Shown: piece by piece, positions 1 to 5,600 of the stretch
How the letters are laid out: the number at the start of each line of letters is the position of its first letter
Position numbering within the stretch: the stretch's first letter is position 1
Assembly (NCBI GenBank): GCA_023391175.1
Contig: JAEWBL010000373.1
Span: 1 to 7,661, forward strand
Direction: 5' to 3'
Source: Pseudomonadota bacterium
GTDB taxonomy: Bacteria > Pseudomonadota > Alphaproteobacteria > Rhizobiales > Xanthobacteraceae
DNA: 7,661 bases
Notes under the pieces: generated by a model
Told to the model about the DNA's origin: nothing
The model's input: only the letters and a program-made list of their open reading frames with translations
Database searches by the model: none
Program-made: the position numbers and the translations under genes

Positions 1-883
1 GGGCGTGGACGCGGATGGCGGCCGGACGGATGCGGAAATGCGCGGGCGTATAGGTGACAAGCTCGCCGTCGGTGTTCACCGGCCGAGGGCGGCTGGTGCG
101 CACCACGACCTTTTTGGTGCGGAAGGCGCGCACGTCATCCCACTGCCCCTGCGTGCCGGCGCGGAGCGAGGGCAGAAGCGCCAGCAGGCGCCACCAGTGG
201 TCGACTTCGAGGCTGTAGAAATCGAGCTGGCCGTCGTCGGCGGTGGCGCTCGCTTCCACCGTCATGCCGCCGCCGTAGTGGCGGCCGTTGCCCACCGAGA
301 CCTGCAGGGTGCGCACGGCCTCGGCGGTTCCGTCATGCTCGATATAGGCCGTGAACAGGCGCGACTGCATCAGCAGGCGGGCGGCGACGATGCCGTAGCC
401 GACCACGCCGAAATAGCGCTTGGCCTCCCGCGTGAGCGCGCGGGCGAGATCCGCGGAAAAGCCGATGCTCGCCACGTTGAGGAAGGGATGGCCGTTGACC
501 TCGCCGAGATCGATGAAGCGGGGCGGATGGTCCAGGATGACCCGCGCCGCCGCCAGCGGATCTGTGGGGATGGAGAGGGTGCGGGCGAAGTCGTTGGCCG
601 TGCCCAGCGGCAGCACCCCGAGGGGGAGCTGGGTGTCGTAGAGGCCCGAGGCGGCGGCATTCAGGGTTCCGTCGCCGCCGCCGAGGATGACGAGATCCAC
701 CTCGTCCGCACGGGCGCGCAGTGCGTCGGACACGTCGCCAGCCGGCGGCAAAGGGGCTTCGAGAAGATCGAAGCCGGTTTCGAGCACGGCACGCACCCCA
801 TCAAGCGGCAGGGTGCCGCTGCGGGCGCGCGCGTTGACCATGAACAGCGCGCGCCGCCGGGTCCGGGGGGCTCGGTCAGTCAT
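1..883 (-). CDS. YegS/Rv2252/BmrU-family lipid (diacylglycerol) kinase, 3' end cut by window edge
   Basis: The reading frame gives 294 residues with no stop before the left edge. The family usually runs about 300 residues, so only a few C-terminal residues should be missing. It is a soluble, probably membrane-associated kinase that would use ATP to phosphorylate diacylglycerol or a related lipid. The N-terminal diacylglycerol-kinase catalytic domain shows VNARARSG (16-23), the nucleotide-binding GGGDGT (68-73) and PLGTANDFAR (92-101). The C-terminal beta-sandwich domain shows GNGRHYGGG (198-206) and DGEL (272-275), both typical of the family. The start at 883 is chosen because it gives the usual short basic N-terminus before the first strand. 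Met15 is the only close alternative, and no strong Shine-Dalgarno is seen. The gene is divergent from the TetR gene across a 640-base gap. The fold assignment is secure; the exact lipid substrate is not known. Confidence 0.92.
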   Translation of the reverse strand, partial: MTDRAPRTRRRALFMVNARARSGTLPLDGVRAVLETGFDLLEAPLPPAGDVSDALRARADEVDLVILGGGDGTLNAAASGLYDTQLPLGVLPLGTANDFARTLSIPTDPLAAARVILDHPPRFIDLGEVNGHPFLNVASIGFSADLARALTREAKRYFGVVGYGIVAARLLMQSRLFTAYIEHDGTAEAVRTLQVSVGNGRHYGGGMTVEASATADDGQLDFYSLEVDHWWRLLALLPSLRAGTQGQWDDVRAFRTKKVVVRTSRPRPVNTDGELVTYTPAHFRIRPAAIRVHA

Positions 884-1124
884 GCTGCTGCCGGTCTCGA
901 CGATGCGGAGGGAACCATGGGGCCTCTGGATGGAGCGCGCAAATCACGCCTGATCCGACATCACGCAGAAAACCTGCGCCAGAGGGGCCCGGACCGGTGA
1001 GCGTGGAAATGGGGGCTCTGGCGCTACCGCCAAGGGGATGAGGCAGAATGTCGCGCGAGCGGCCCGCCTCCGGCGTGGCTGGGGCGATCGACCTTCGCGG
1101 CATTGGGGAGTGCCCGAGGAAACA
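884..1124. other. Intergenic stretch without a recognisable gene, left part of the 884-1522 gap
   Basis: No frame here looks like a protein on either strand. Two weak inverted repeats are visible: CGCAG/CTGCG with an AAAAC loop at 964-978, and TGGCG/CGCCA with a 4-base loop at 1019-1032. The promoter of the lipid kinase should lie here, but I cannot place -35 and -10 boxes with confidence. Confidence 0.5.
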
Positions 1125-1204
1125 GAGGGAGGAGAGCGGGGGCGTTGCTCTCCTCCCTCTACATCGGCCAGCACCAGGGTTGCGGCACCTGGCTATGACC
1201 GAAC
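1125..1204. repeat. Tandem intergenic repeat unit, copy 1 (two hairpins)
   Basis: The unit opens with a perfect inverted repeat. GAGGGAGGAGAGC (1125-1137) and its exact complement (1147-1159) form a 13-bp stem around a 9-base loop (1138-1146). A second hairpin follows, with CCAGG (1174-1178) pairing with CCTGG (1188-1192) around the loop GTTGCGGCA (1179-1187). The unit ends CTATGACCGAAC. It recurs 100 bp downstream. There is no T-run after either stem, so it does not look like an intrinsic terminator, and it sits between divergent genes where none is expected. Confidence 0.9.
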
Positions 1205-1224
1205 CCCTGTCCGCTTGGGAAGCG

Positions 1225-1303
1225 GAGGGAGGAGAGCGGGGGCGTTGCTCTCCTCCCTCGGTTCAATCAGCGCCCGGGTTGCGGCACCGGGCGATGACCG
1301 AAC
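1225..1303. repeat. Tandem intergenic repeat unit, copy 2 (two hairpins)
   Basis: The first 35 bases (1225-1259) are identical to copy 1 and form the same 13-bp, 9-base-loop hairpin. In the second hairpin the 9-base loop GTTGCGGCA (1278-1286) is unchanged, but the stem is now CGCCCGG/CCGGGCG (1271-1277 with 1287-1293). The A-T pair at 1176/1190 of copy 1 has become a C-G pair at 1275/1289, which keeps the stem. A one-base indel separates the two halves relative to copy 1. The tail GATGACCGAAC runs into the first operator-like palindrome. Confidence 0.9.
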
Positions 1304-1311
1304 GGTTTGGT
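1297..1311. promoter_or_regulatory. Operator-like palindrome upstream of the TetR gene promoter
   Basis: ACCGAACGGTTTGGT is an imperfect 15-base palindrome lying just upstream of the TTGACA box. It matches the palindrome at 1359-1373 at 12 of 15 positions. At positions 3 and 13 the C/G pair here replaces T/A there, so symmetry is kept. This is the size and shape of a TetR-family operator. Part of its left arm is the tail of repeat copy 2, so chance origin is possible. Confidence 0.45.
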
Positions 1312-1321
1312 TCGATGAGTA

Positions 1322-1351
1322 TTGACATAGCGCACCGCTTGGGGCGATGCA
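1322..1351 (+). promoter_or_regulatory. Probable sigma-70 promoter of the TetR gene
   Basis: A perfect -35 box TTGACA lies at 1322-1327. The -10 region at the expected 17-18 base spacing is poor (GATGCA, 1346-1351), so the promoter may be weak or the -10 misplaced. Transcription would begin near 1358, inside the operator-like palindrome at 1359-1373, giving a leader of about 165 bases before the TetR start codon. Confidence 0.45.
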
Positions 1352-1358
1352 AGAGAGA

Positions 1359-1373
1359 ACTGAACGGTTCAGT
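1359..1373. promoter_or_regulatory. Operator-like palindrome at the predicted TetR transcription start
   Basis: ACTGAACGGTTCAGT has two 7-base arms that are exact complements around a central G. It sits where transcription from the TTGACA promoter should begin, a common position for autoregulatory TetR-family operators. The related site at 1297-1311 lies 62 bp upstream. Which protein binds it is inferred from position only. Confidence 0.6.
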
Positions 1374-1522
1374 CAAGTGTGCGAACGGCAGGCATCTTTA
1401 CCCCGTTCGATGTGTGGCATCATTGCCATGCCGGCCGTGCAAGGGACGCCATCATCGTCAATGCGCTTGCGCCCGGGATGTGCGATCGCCGAGAACGAAG
1501 GCCTAAGGAAGAGACCCGCGGG

Positions 1523-2236
1523 ATGACGGACAGCGAAGGCGATATCGCACTCAAGCCACGACAGGTGGCGGGCGGGGAGGAGTGCGGCCCGTGCGATGCC
1601 CACGAAGCGGGGACAGGGGCGGGGCAGGACCCCGAGAAGCGCAGCCAGATTCTCGCCGGCGCCCGGGAAGTGTTTTTTGATCGCGGCTTCGATGCCGCCA
1701 GCATGGGCGACATCGCCCGCGCGGCGGGGGTCTCCAAAGGCACGCTCTACGTCTACTTCGAGAACAAGGACGACCTGTTCGCCGAGCTTGTCTCCAACGA
1801 GTGCGGCGAGACCGCGGAGCGCATGTTCGTCGTGGATCCCGACGAGGAGGATATCGAGGCGGCGCTGACCAAGATCGGCCGGTCCTTCGTCACCGCCATC
1901 CTGCGGCCGAGCAGCATCGCGCTGCTGCGGACGGTCATTTCCATTTCCGGAAAGTTTCCCGATGTGGGCCGCCGCTTCTTCGAGGCCGGCCCCTGCGCCG
2001 GCATCTCCCGCCTCGCCGTCTTTCTGAAGGCCAAGGTGGAGCAGGGGCTGCTCGACATCGAGGACGTGGACCAGGCGGCGAGCCAGTTCCTCACCCTCTG
2101 CAAGGATGGCGTGACCATTCCGGTCCTTGTCGGCGCACCGAACGCGCCCGATCCGGCGGCGGTGGAGAAATCGGTGCGGGGCGCCGTGCGCGTGTTCCTG
2201 CGGGCCTACGGCAGCGATCGCCGCGCCGCGTCCTGA
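1523..2236 (+). CDS. TetR/AcrR-family transcriptional regulator with AefR-like C-terminal domain
   Basis: This is a 237-residue cytoplasmic DNA-binding repressor-type protein. The TetR helix-turn-helix domain spans about residues 38-90, with the recognition-helix region [18 protein letters not shown] (69-86). The rest is helical ligand-binding and dimerisation sequence. The stretch [18 protein letters not shown] (140-157) and the following residues to about 195 resemble the AefR-like C-terminal domain. The ATG at 1523 has a good ribosome site, AAGGAAGAG (1505-1513). The frame stays open upstream to 1379, but that part does not look like protein. Residues 1-36 are an unusual Gly/Glu-rich extension containing CGPC (21-24); further cysteines are at 94, 158 and 193. 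The stop lies 4 bases from the stop of the convergent VOC gene. Autoregulation is likely from the palindromes upstream. The ligand and other targets cannot be told from the sequence. Confidence 0.93.
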   Translation: MTDSEGDIALKPRQVAGGEECGPCDAHEAGTGAGQDPEKRSQILAGAREVFFDRGFDAASMGDIARAAGVSKGTLYVYFENKDDLFAELVSNECGETAERMFVVDPDEEDIEAALTKIGRSFVTAILRPSSIALLRTVISISGKFPDVGRRFFEAGPCAGISRLAVFLKAKVEQGLLDIEDVDQAASQFLTLCKDGVTIPVLVGAPNAPDPAAVEKSVRGAVRVFLRAYGSDRRAAS

Positions 2237-2240
2237 GCGC

Positions 2241-2690
2241 TCACCCACCGGGCAGAACCAGTCGGCCTTCGGCATCGAACGGGAAGAAGGGATTGTGGGC
2301 GACTTCCCACAGATGCCCGTCGGGGTCGGCGAAATAGCCGCTCGTCCCGCCCCAGAACACCTTTTGCGCCGGCTTGACCACGCGACCGCCCGCCGCCTCC
2401 GCCCGCGCGATCAGGGCTTCGGCCTCGTCCGGCGAGCCGACGTTGCAGGCGAGCGTGAGGCCCGCGAAAGGCTGCGGCGGGGTATCGGGCAGCATTGCAT
2501 CCTCCGCGAGGCGCCCGCGCGGAAAGAGGCTGAGCACCACATTGCCCGTGCGGAAGAAGGCGACGTTGCCGGCTTCCCCTTCTCCAGCCTTGCTCTCCAC
2601 CAGGCCGAGCGCCCGATAGAAGGCGGCGGCGCGCGCGAGATCGGACACGCCGAGCGTGACGAGGTGGAGCCTGAGATCGGGTGCGGTCAT
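2241..2690 (-). CDS. VOC-family (glyoxalase/bleomycin-resistance fold) protein
   Basis: This 149-residue single-domain vicinal-oxygen-chelate protein has two beta-alpha-beta-beta-beta modules. The first begins VTLGVSDLARAAAFYRALGL (11-30). The second ends GYFADPDGHLWEVAHNP (118-134), in which Glu129 is at the usual metal-ligand position. The tail, ending FPFDAEGRLVLP, matches an uncharacterised but widespread VOC subgroup. Members of the superfamily carry out isomerisations, lyase or dioxygenase reactions, or bind drugs; no substrate can be assigned. It lies 9 bases downstream of the radical SAM gene. Its Shine-Dalgarno (GAGGAG, 2696-2701) overlaps that gene's stop codon, so the two are almost certainly co-transcribed and may be translationally coupled. 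Confidence 0.92.
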   Translation of the reverse strand: MTAPDLRLHLVTLGVSDLARAAAFYRALGLVESKAGEGEAGNVAFFRTGNVVLSLFPRGRLAEDAMLPDTPPQPFAGLTLACNVGSPDEAEALIARAEAAGGRVVKPAQKVFWGGTSGYFADPDGHLWEVAHNPFFPFDAEGRLVLPGG

Positions 2691-2699
2691 GCCGGCTCC

Positions 2700-4067
2700 T
2701 CAAGGGAACAGGTCGAGCTGCTCGCCCGGCTGCTTCGGACGGCGGAAGTGCTCGGTGGTCAGCTTCAGCCCGCGGCCGGCGAGGCCGAGGCGGCGGGCGG
2801 CGATCTCGAACCTGCGGCCCACCGTCCAGGCATAAGGCCCATCCCCCCGCCCCCTCTTGCCGAAGGTGGAATCGTAATCCTTGCCGCCGTGCATCTGGCG
2901 GATGAGGTTGAGAACGTGGCGGGCCTTGTCTGGGAAATGTGCCACGAGCCATTCCCGGAACAGGTCGGCGATCTCGAGCGGCAGGCGCAGCATCACATAG
3001 CCGGCCTCGGACGCGCCCGCGGCCTTGGCGGAATCGAGAATGCGCTCGATCTCCATGTCGTTGAGAGCCGGGATCAGCGGTGCGGTGAGGACCGCGGTGG
3101 GAATGCCGGCGTCGGCGAGGCGGCGGATGGTGCCGAGGCGCACATGGGGGCTGGCGGCGCGCGGCTCCATGGTCCGCGACAGGTGCGGATCGAGCGTGGT
3201 CATGGAGATGGCGACCTTGGCGAGGCCCTTTTCCGCCATCGGTCCGAGAATATCGATGTCGCGCACCACCAGAGCCGACTTGGTGACGATGCCCACCGGA
3301 TGCCCGAAGTCCGCCAGCACCTCAAGAATACGGCGGGTCAGCTCGTAGCGCCGCTCGATGGGCTGGTAGGGATCGGTATTGGTCCCCATGGCAATCACGC
3401 GCGGCTTGTAGGACGGGTGCGACAGCTCCCGCGCCAGCAGTTCTGGGGCGTCCGGCTTTACGAACAGCTTGGTCTCGAAGTCGAGCCCGGCGGACAGGCC
3501 GTGATAGGCGTGGGTTGGCCGTGCGAAGCAATAGATGCAGCCATGCTCGCAGCCCCGGTAGGCGTTGATGGAGCGGTCAAAGGCGATATCGGGGGACTGG
3601 TTGCGGGTGATGACCGTGCGCGCCCGCTCCTCCGTCACCTCGGTGCGGAAGGGCGGCAGGTCTTCCAGCGTCTGCCAGCCGTCGTCGAACAGCACGCGGG
3701 CGGCAGGCTCGAAGCGCCCGGCGGCGTTGGAAACGGCCCCGCGGCCGCGCCGCCGTTCCGTCTCGACGCCGGTCCCGGCCTCGCCGTCCAGCGCGGGCGG
3801 CAGGGCAGGGGGTGGCGCGCTCCGCTCCTCGGCGAGGCGGCCCATGATGCGCTCGGAGCGGGTCTTCACCGGCGGCGAAGCGATACGGGCGTCGCCGGCA
3901 ACAGCCTTCGGCGCCGCCTTGGGCTGGGCAGCCTTGGCGGGAGTGGCTTTGGGCAAACCCGCCCTGGATGCGGCCTTCAGGGCGGGAGCGATCGGCGCGG
4001 CAATTGGTCCCCCCGGAACGGGCGGGGCGGCAGTGCGCGGGCCGTGGGAATCGGATGCGGGGCTCAT
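2700..4067 (-). CDS. PA0069-family (SplB-like) radical SAM protein with C-terminal QLDLF
   Basis: This 455-residue protein of unknown reaction is related to the SplB 'DNA repair photolyase' group. The radical SAM core begins at about residue 165. YRGCEHGCIYC (170-180) supplies the Cx3Cx2C ligands Cys173, Cys177 and Cys180 for the 4Fe-4S cluster that cleaves S-adenosylmethionine. MGTNTDPYQPIE and GIVTKSALVVRDID follow in the barrel. The three ligands are the only cysteines in the protein. Residues 1 to about 75 are a low-complexity Ala/Pro/Lys linker, absent from compact family members of about 350-370 residues. The C-terminus reads GEQLDLFP. I chose the Met at 4067. A Met at 4109 would add 14 residues (including two Cys) encoded by a GAAC-rich low-complexity stretch. 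Neither start has a clear ribosome site. It leads the VOC gene in a two-gene unit. The family call is strong; the function is open. Confidence 0.93.
   Translation of the reverse strand: MSPASDSHGPRTAAPPVPGGPIAAPIAPALKAASRAGLPKATPAKAAQPKAAPKAVAGDARIASPPVKTRSERIMGRLAEERSAPPPALPPALDGEAGTGVETERRRGRGAVSNAAGRFEPAARVLFDDGWQTLEDLPPFRTEVTEERARTVITRNQSPDIAFDRSINAYRGCEHGCIYCFARPTHAYHGLSAGLDFETKLFVKPDAPELLARELSHPSYKPRVIAMGTNTDPYQPIERRYELTRRILEVLADFGHPVGIVTKSALVVRDIDILGPMAEKGLAKVAISMTTLDPHLSRTMEPRAASPHVRLGTIRRLADAGIPTAVLTAPLIPALNDMEIERILDSAKAAGASEAGYVMLRLPLEIADLFREWLVAHFPDKARHVLNLIRQMHGGKDYDSTFGKRGRGDGPYAWTVGRRFEIAARRLGLAGRGLKLTTEHFRRPKQPGEQLDLFP
2706..2720 (-). other. QLDLF codons: candidate sliding-clamp (DnaN) binding motif
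   Basis: The last six codons of the radical SAM gene read Gln-Leu-Asp-Leu-Phe-Pro. QL(S/D)LF is the established bacterial beta-clamp binding pentapeptide, typically found in flexible tails of DNA polymerases and repair proteins. Here it lies at an extreme C-terminus after a basic stretch (TTEHFRRPKQPGE), which is the expected setting. Clamp binding itself is inferred. Confidence 0.55.
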
Positions 4068-4161
4068 GCTTAAAAAGCTAGCACCGAAACAGGAACAGAA
4101 CAAGAACATCTGGCCCGCGCCGGGAGACTCACGGGGGACTGACGGCCCTCATCGTTTAATC

Positions 4162-4178
4162 TGGTATACTGTACACCA
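4162..4178 (+). promoter_or_regulatory. Extended -10 promoter inside a palindrome, upstream of the oxidase subunit IV-pnt operon
   Basis: TGGTATACT (4162-4170) is an extended -10 element (TGn plus TATACT, 5 of 6 matches to consensus). The best -35 candidate is CTGACG (4139-4144), but its 20-base spacing is long. Transcription would begin near 4177, about 70 bases before the first gene. The same bases form a 17-base near-palindrome, TGGTATAC-T-GTACACCA, with one mismatched pair (8-base arms). Its form resembles GntR-type operators, so a repressor could block the promoter and perhaps also the divergent radical SAM gene. Confidence 0.55.
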
Positions 4179-4247
4179 AAAGGCAGTTGCCAGACATTCC
4201 CATCTCCGGTAAAGGCCTCAGAAGACGCTTAGGAGCAGGGGGATAAG

Positions 4248-4400
4248 ATGGCTGAACACGCCACGATCGAATACGCCACGGCAGACGGTAACGATTATCC
4301 CGAGCACGAGCGCACCTACGCGATGTTCACTGCCCTCGCCAAGTGGGGCACCATCGGCGTTGCTGCCATCCTCGTCCTGATGTGGATTTTCCTCCTCTGA
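4248..4400 (+). CDS. aa3-type cytochrome c oxidase subunit IV (small bacterial type)
   Basis: This 50-residue inner-membrane protein is an accessory subunit of the aa3-type terminal oxidase in Alphaproteobacteria. A short soluble N-terminus is followed by the family signature DYPEHERTYAMFTALAKWGT (16-35). One transmembrane helix follows, about 34-50, ending WIFLL at the C-terminus. Length and layout fit the bacterial aa3 subunit IV family (COX4_pro_2). The ATG at 4248 is preceded by AGGAG (4231-4235) and a G-run (4238-4242). It is the first gene of the operon, 36 bases ahead of pntAA. Its presence away from the main oxidase genes and next to pnt is a recurring alphaproteobacterial arrangement. 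It is small enough to be missed by gene callers, but the sequence match is clear. Confidence 0.93.
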   Translation: MAEHATIEYATADGNDYPEHERTYAMFTALAKWGTIGVAAILVLMWIFLL

Positions 4401-4436
4401 ACCGCTGAGCGGCCGGAGCACCGGAGACATCAAGAA

Positions 4437-5600
4437 ATGAAAATCGCTGTTCCCGCCGAGATCGATCTCGGCGAGCCGAGGGTTGGCGCGACCCCGGATA
4501 CGGTGAAGCGTCTCGTCGCACTGGGCGCATCCGTGGCCGTGGAGAGCGGCGCGGGCGTGAAGTCCGGCATTCTCGATTCCGACTTCGTGGCGGCTGGCGC
4601 CACCATCGCCCCGTCGGCGTTTGATGCGCTGAACGGCGCGGAAGTCGTACTGAAGGTTCGCCGGCCGACGGAAGCCGAACTTTCGTCGTACAAGCCCGGC
4701 GCCCTCGTCCTCGCCATCATGGATCCCTACGGCAACGACGCGGCGCTCGCCGCCATGGCCAATGCCGGGATCGCCTCCTTCGCCATGGAGCTGATGCCCC
4801 GCATCACCCGTGCGCAGGTGATGGACGTGCTCTCCTCGCAGGCCAACCTCGCCGGATATCGCGCGGTGATCGACGCGGCCGCCGAGTTCAACCGCGCCCT
4901 GCCGCAGATGATGACCGCCGCCGGCACCGTCCCGGCCGCCCGCGTCTTCGTCATGGGCGCCGGCGTCGCCGGCCTCCAGGCCATCGCCACCGCCCGCCGC
5001 CTCGGTGCCATCGTGACCGCCACCGACGTGCGGCCCGCCGCCAAGGAGCAGGTCGCCTCGCTGGGCGCCAAGTTCGTCGCGGTGGAGGACGAGGAGTTCA
5101 AGCAGGCCGAGACCGCGGCCGGCTACGCCAAGCCCATGTCGGCGGAGTACCAGGCCAAGCAGGCCGCGCTCGTCGCCGAGCACATCAAGAAGCAGGACAT
5201 CGTCATCACCACCGCTCTGATCCCGGGCCGGCCCGCGCCGCGCCTCGTGACGGCGGAGATGGTGGCCTCCATGAAGCCGGGTTCCGTGCTGATCGACCTC
5301 GCGGTCGAGCGCGGCGGCAACGTCGCCGGCGCGGTGGCGGGGCAGGTGGTCGAGGTGAACGGCGTGAAGATCGTCGGCCACCTCAACGTGCCGGGCCGCA
5401 TCGCCGCCTCGGCCTCGCCGCTCTACGCCAAGAACCTGTTCAACTTCTTCGAGACGATGGTGGACAAGGCGTCGAAGGCGCTGGCCGTCAAGTGGGACGA
5501 CGAGCTGGTGAAGGCCACGCTCATCACCCGTGACGGCGCCGTCGTGCATCCCAACTTCGCACCCAAGAATCCCGCAGCGACCAGCGAGGGAGCGGCCTGA
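4437..5600 (+). CDS. pntAA: Proton-translocating NAD(P) transhydrogenase subunit alpha, part 1 (NAD(H)-binding domain I)
   Basis: This 387-residue soluble peripheral subunit binds NADH on the cytoplasmic face and passes hydride to NADP+ on PntB. It resembles the separate PntAA of Rhodospirillum rubrum in length and order. An alanine-dehydrogenase-like N-terminal half includes [14 protein letters not shown] (13-26) and [12 protein letters not shown] (133-144). The Rossmann domain has [18 protein letters not shown] (174-191) and the acidic residue of DVR (197-199). The mobile loop (about 222-245, around GYAKPM) is followed by [12 protein letters not shown] (257-268) and the conserved C-terminal [11 protein letters not shown] (364-374). 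A GGAG site (4423-4426) lies 10 bases before the start. It lacks the membrane helices that follow this domain in fused PntA proteins such as that of E. coli; those are in the next gene. The stop overlaps the pntAB start by one base. Confidence 0.97.
   Translation: MKIAVPAEIDLGEPRVGATPDTVKRLVALGASVAVESGAGVKSGILDSDFVAAGATIAPSAFDALNGAEVVLKVRRPTEAELSSYKPGALVLAIMDPYGNDAALAAMANAGIASFAMELMPRITRAQVMDVLSSQANLAGYRAVIDAAAEFNRALPQMMTAAGTVPAARVFVMGAGVAGLQAIATARRLGAIVTATDVRPAAKEQVASLGAKFVAVEDEEFKQAETAAGYAKPMSAEYQAKQAALVAEHIKKQDIVITTALIPGRPAPRLVTAEMVASMKPGSVLIDLAVERGGNVAGAVAGQVVEVNGVKIVGHLNVPGRIAASASPLYAKNLFNFFETMVDKASKALAVKWDDELVKATLITRDGAVVHPNFAPKNPAATSEGAA
4454..4473. repeat. 20-base perfect palindrome in the 5' coding part of pntAA
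   Basis: CGCCGAGATC is followed directly by its exact complement, starting 17 bases after the first base of the pntAA start codon. As RNA it could form an 8-bp stem with a UCGA loop close to the ribosome site. It encodes AEIDLGE, so protein constraint or chance may explain it. A role in tuning pntAA translation is inference. Confidence 0.5.

Noticed and set aside
5..1000. A 331-codon plus-strand open frame at the left edge
   Set aside because: It lies opposite the lipid kinase, whose GGDGT and other motifs on the minus strand are clear; the plus-strand translation is low-complexity.
1125..1259. The two 13-bp hairpins as intrinsic terminators
   Set aside because: There is no T-run on either side, and they sit between divergent genes where no transcript should need to end.
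1125..1303. A CRISPR-like array
   Set aside because: There are only two units, each with internal palindromes and an intervening gap of about 20 bases; no further repeats or cas genes are present.
1048..1506. A 152-codon plus-strand frame through the intergenic repeats
   Set aside because: Its repeated peptide (APGLRHxAMTE) comes from the duplicated hairpin DNA, it has no domain or ribosome site, and such peptides are common spurious calls over intergenic repeats.
2127..4073. A 648-codon open frame on the plus strand across the VOC and radical SAM genes
   Set aside because: It is opposite two clear protein families, its translation is Gly/Arg/Glu/Ala-rich without domains, and long antisense frames are expected in GC-rich DNA.
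4068..4109. The longer start of the radical SAM gene at 4109
   Set aside because: The added 14 residues (FLFCSC-type) are encoded by a GAAC-rich low-complexity stretch, lack a ribosome site and do not resemble the family; kept only as an alternative.
4218..5549. A 443-codon minus-strand open frame opposite the oxidase subunit IV gene and pntAA
   Set aside because: It has the same antisense composition pattern and no recognisable domain, and it lies over strongly conserved genes on the plus strand.
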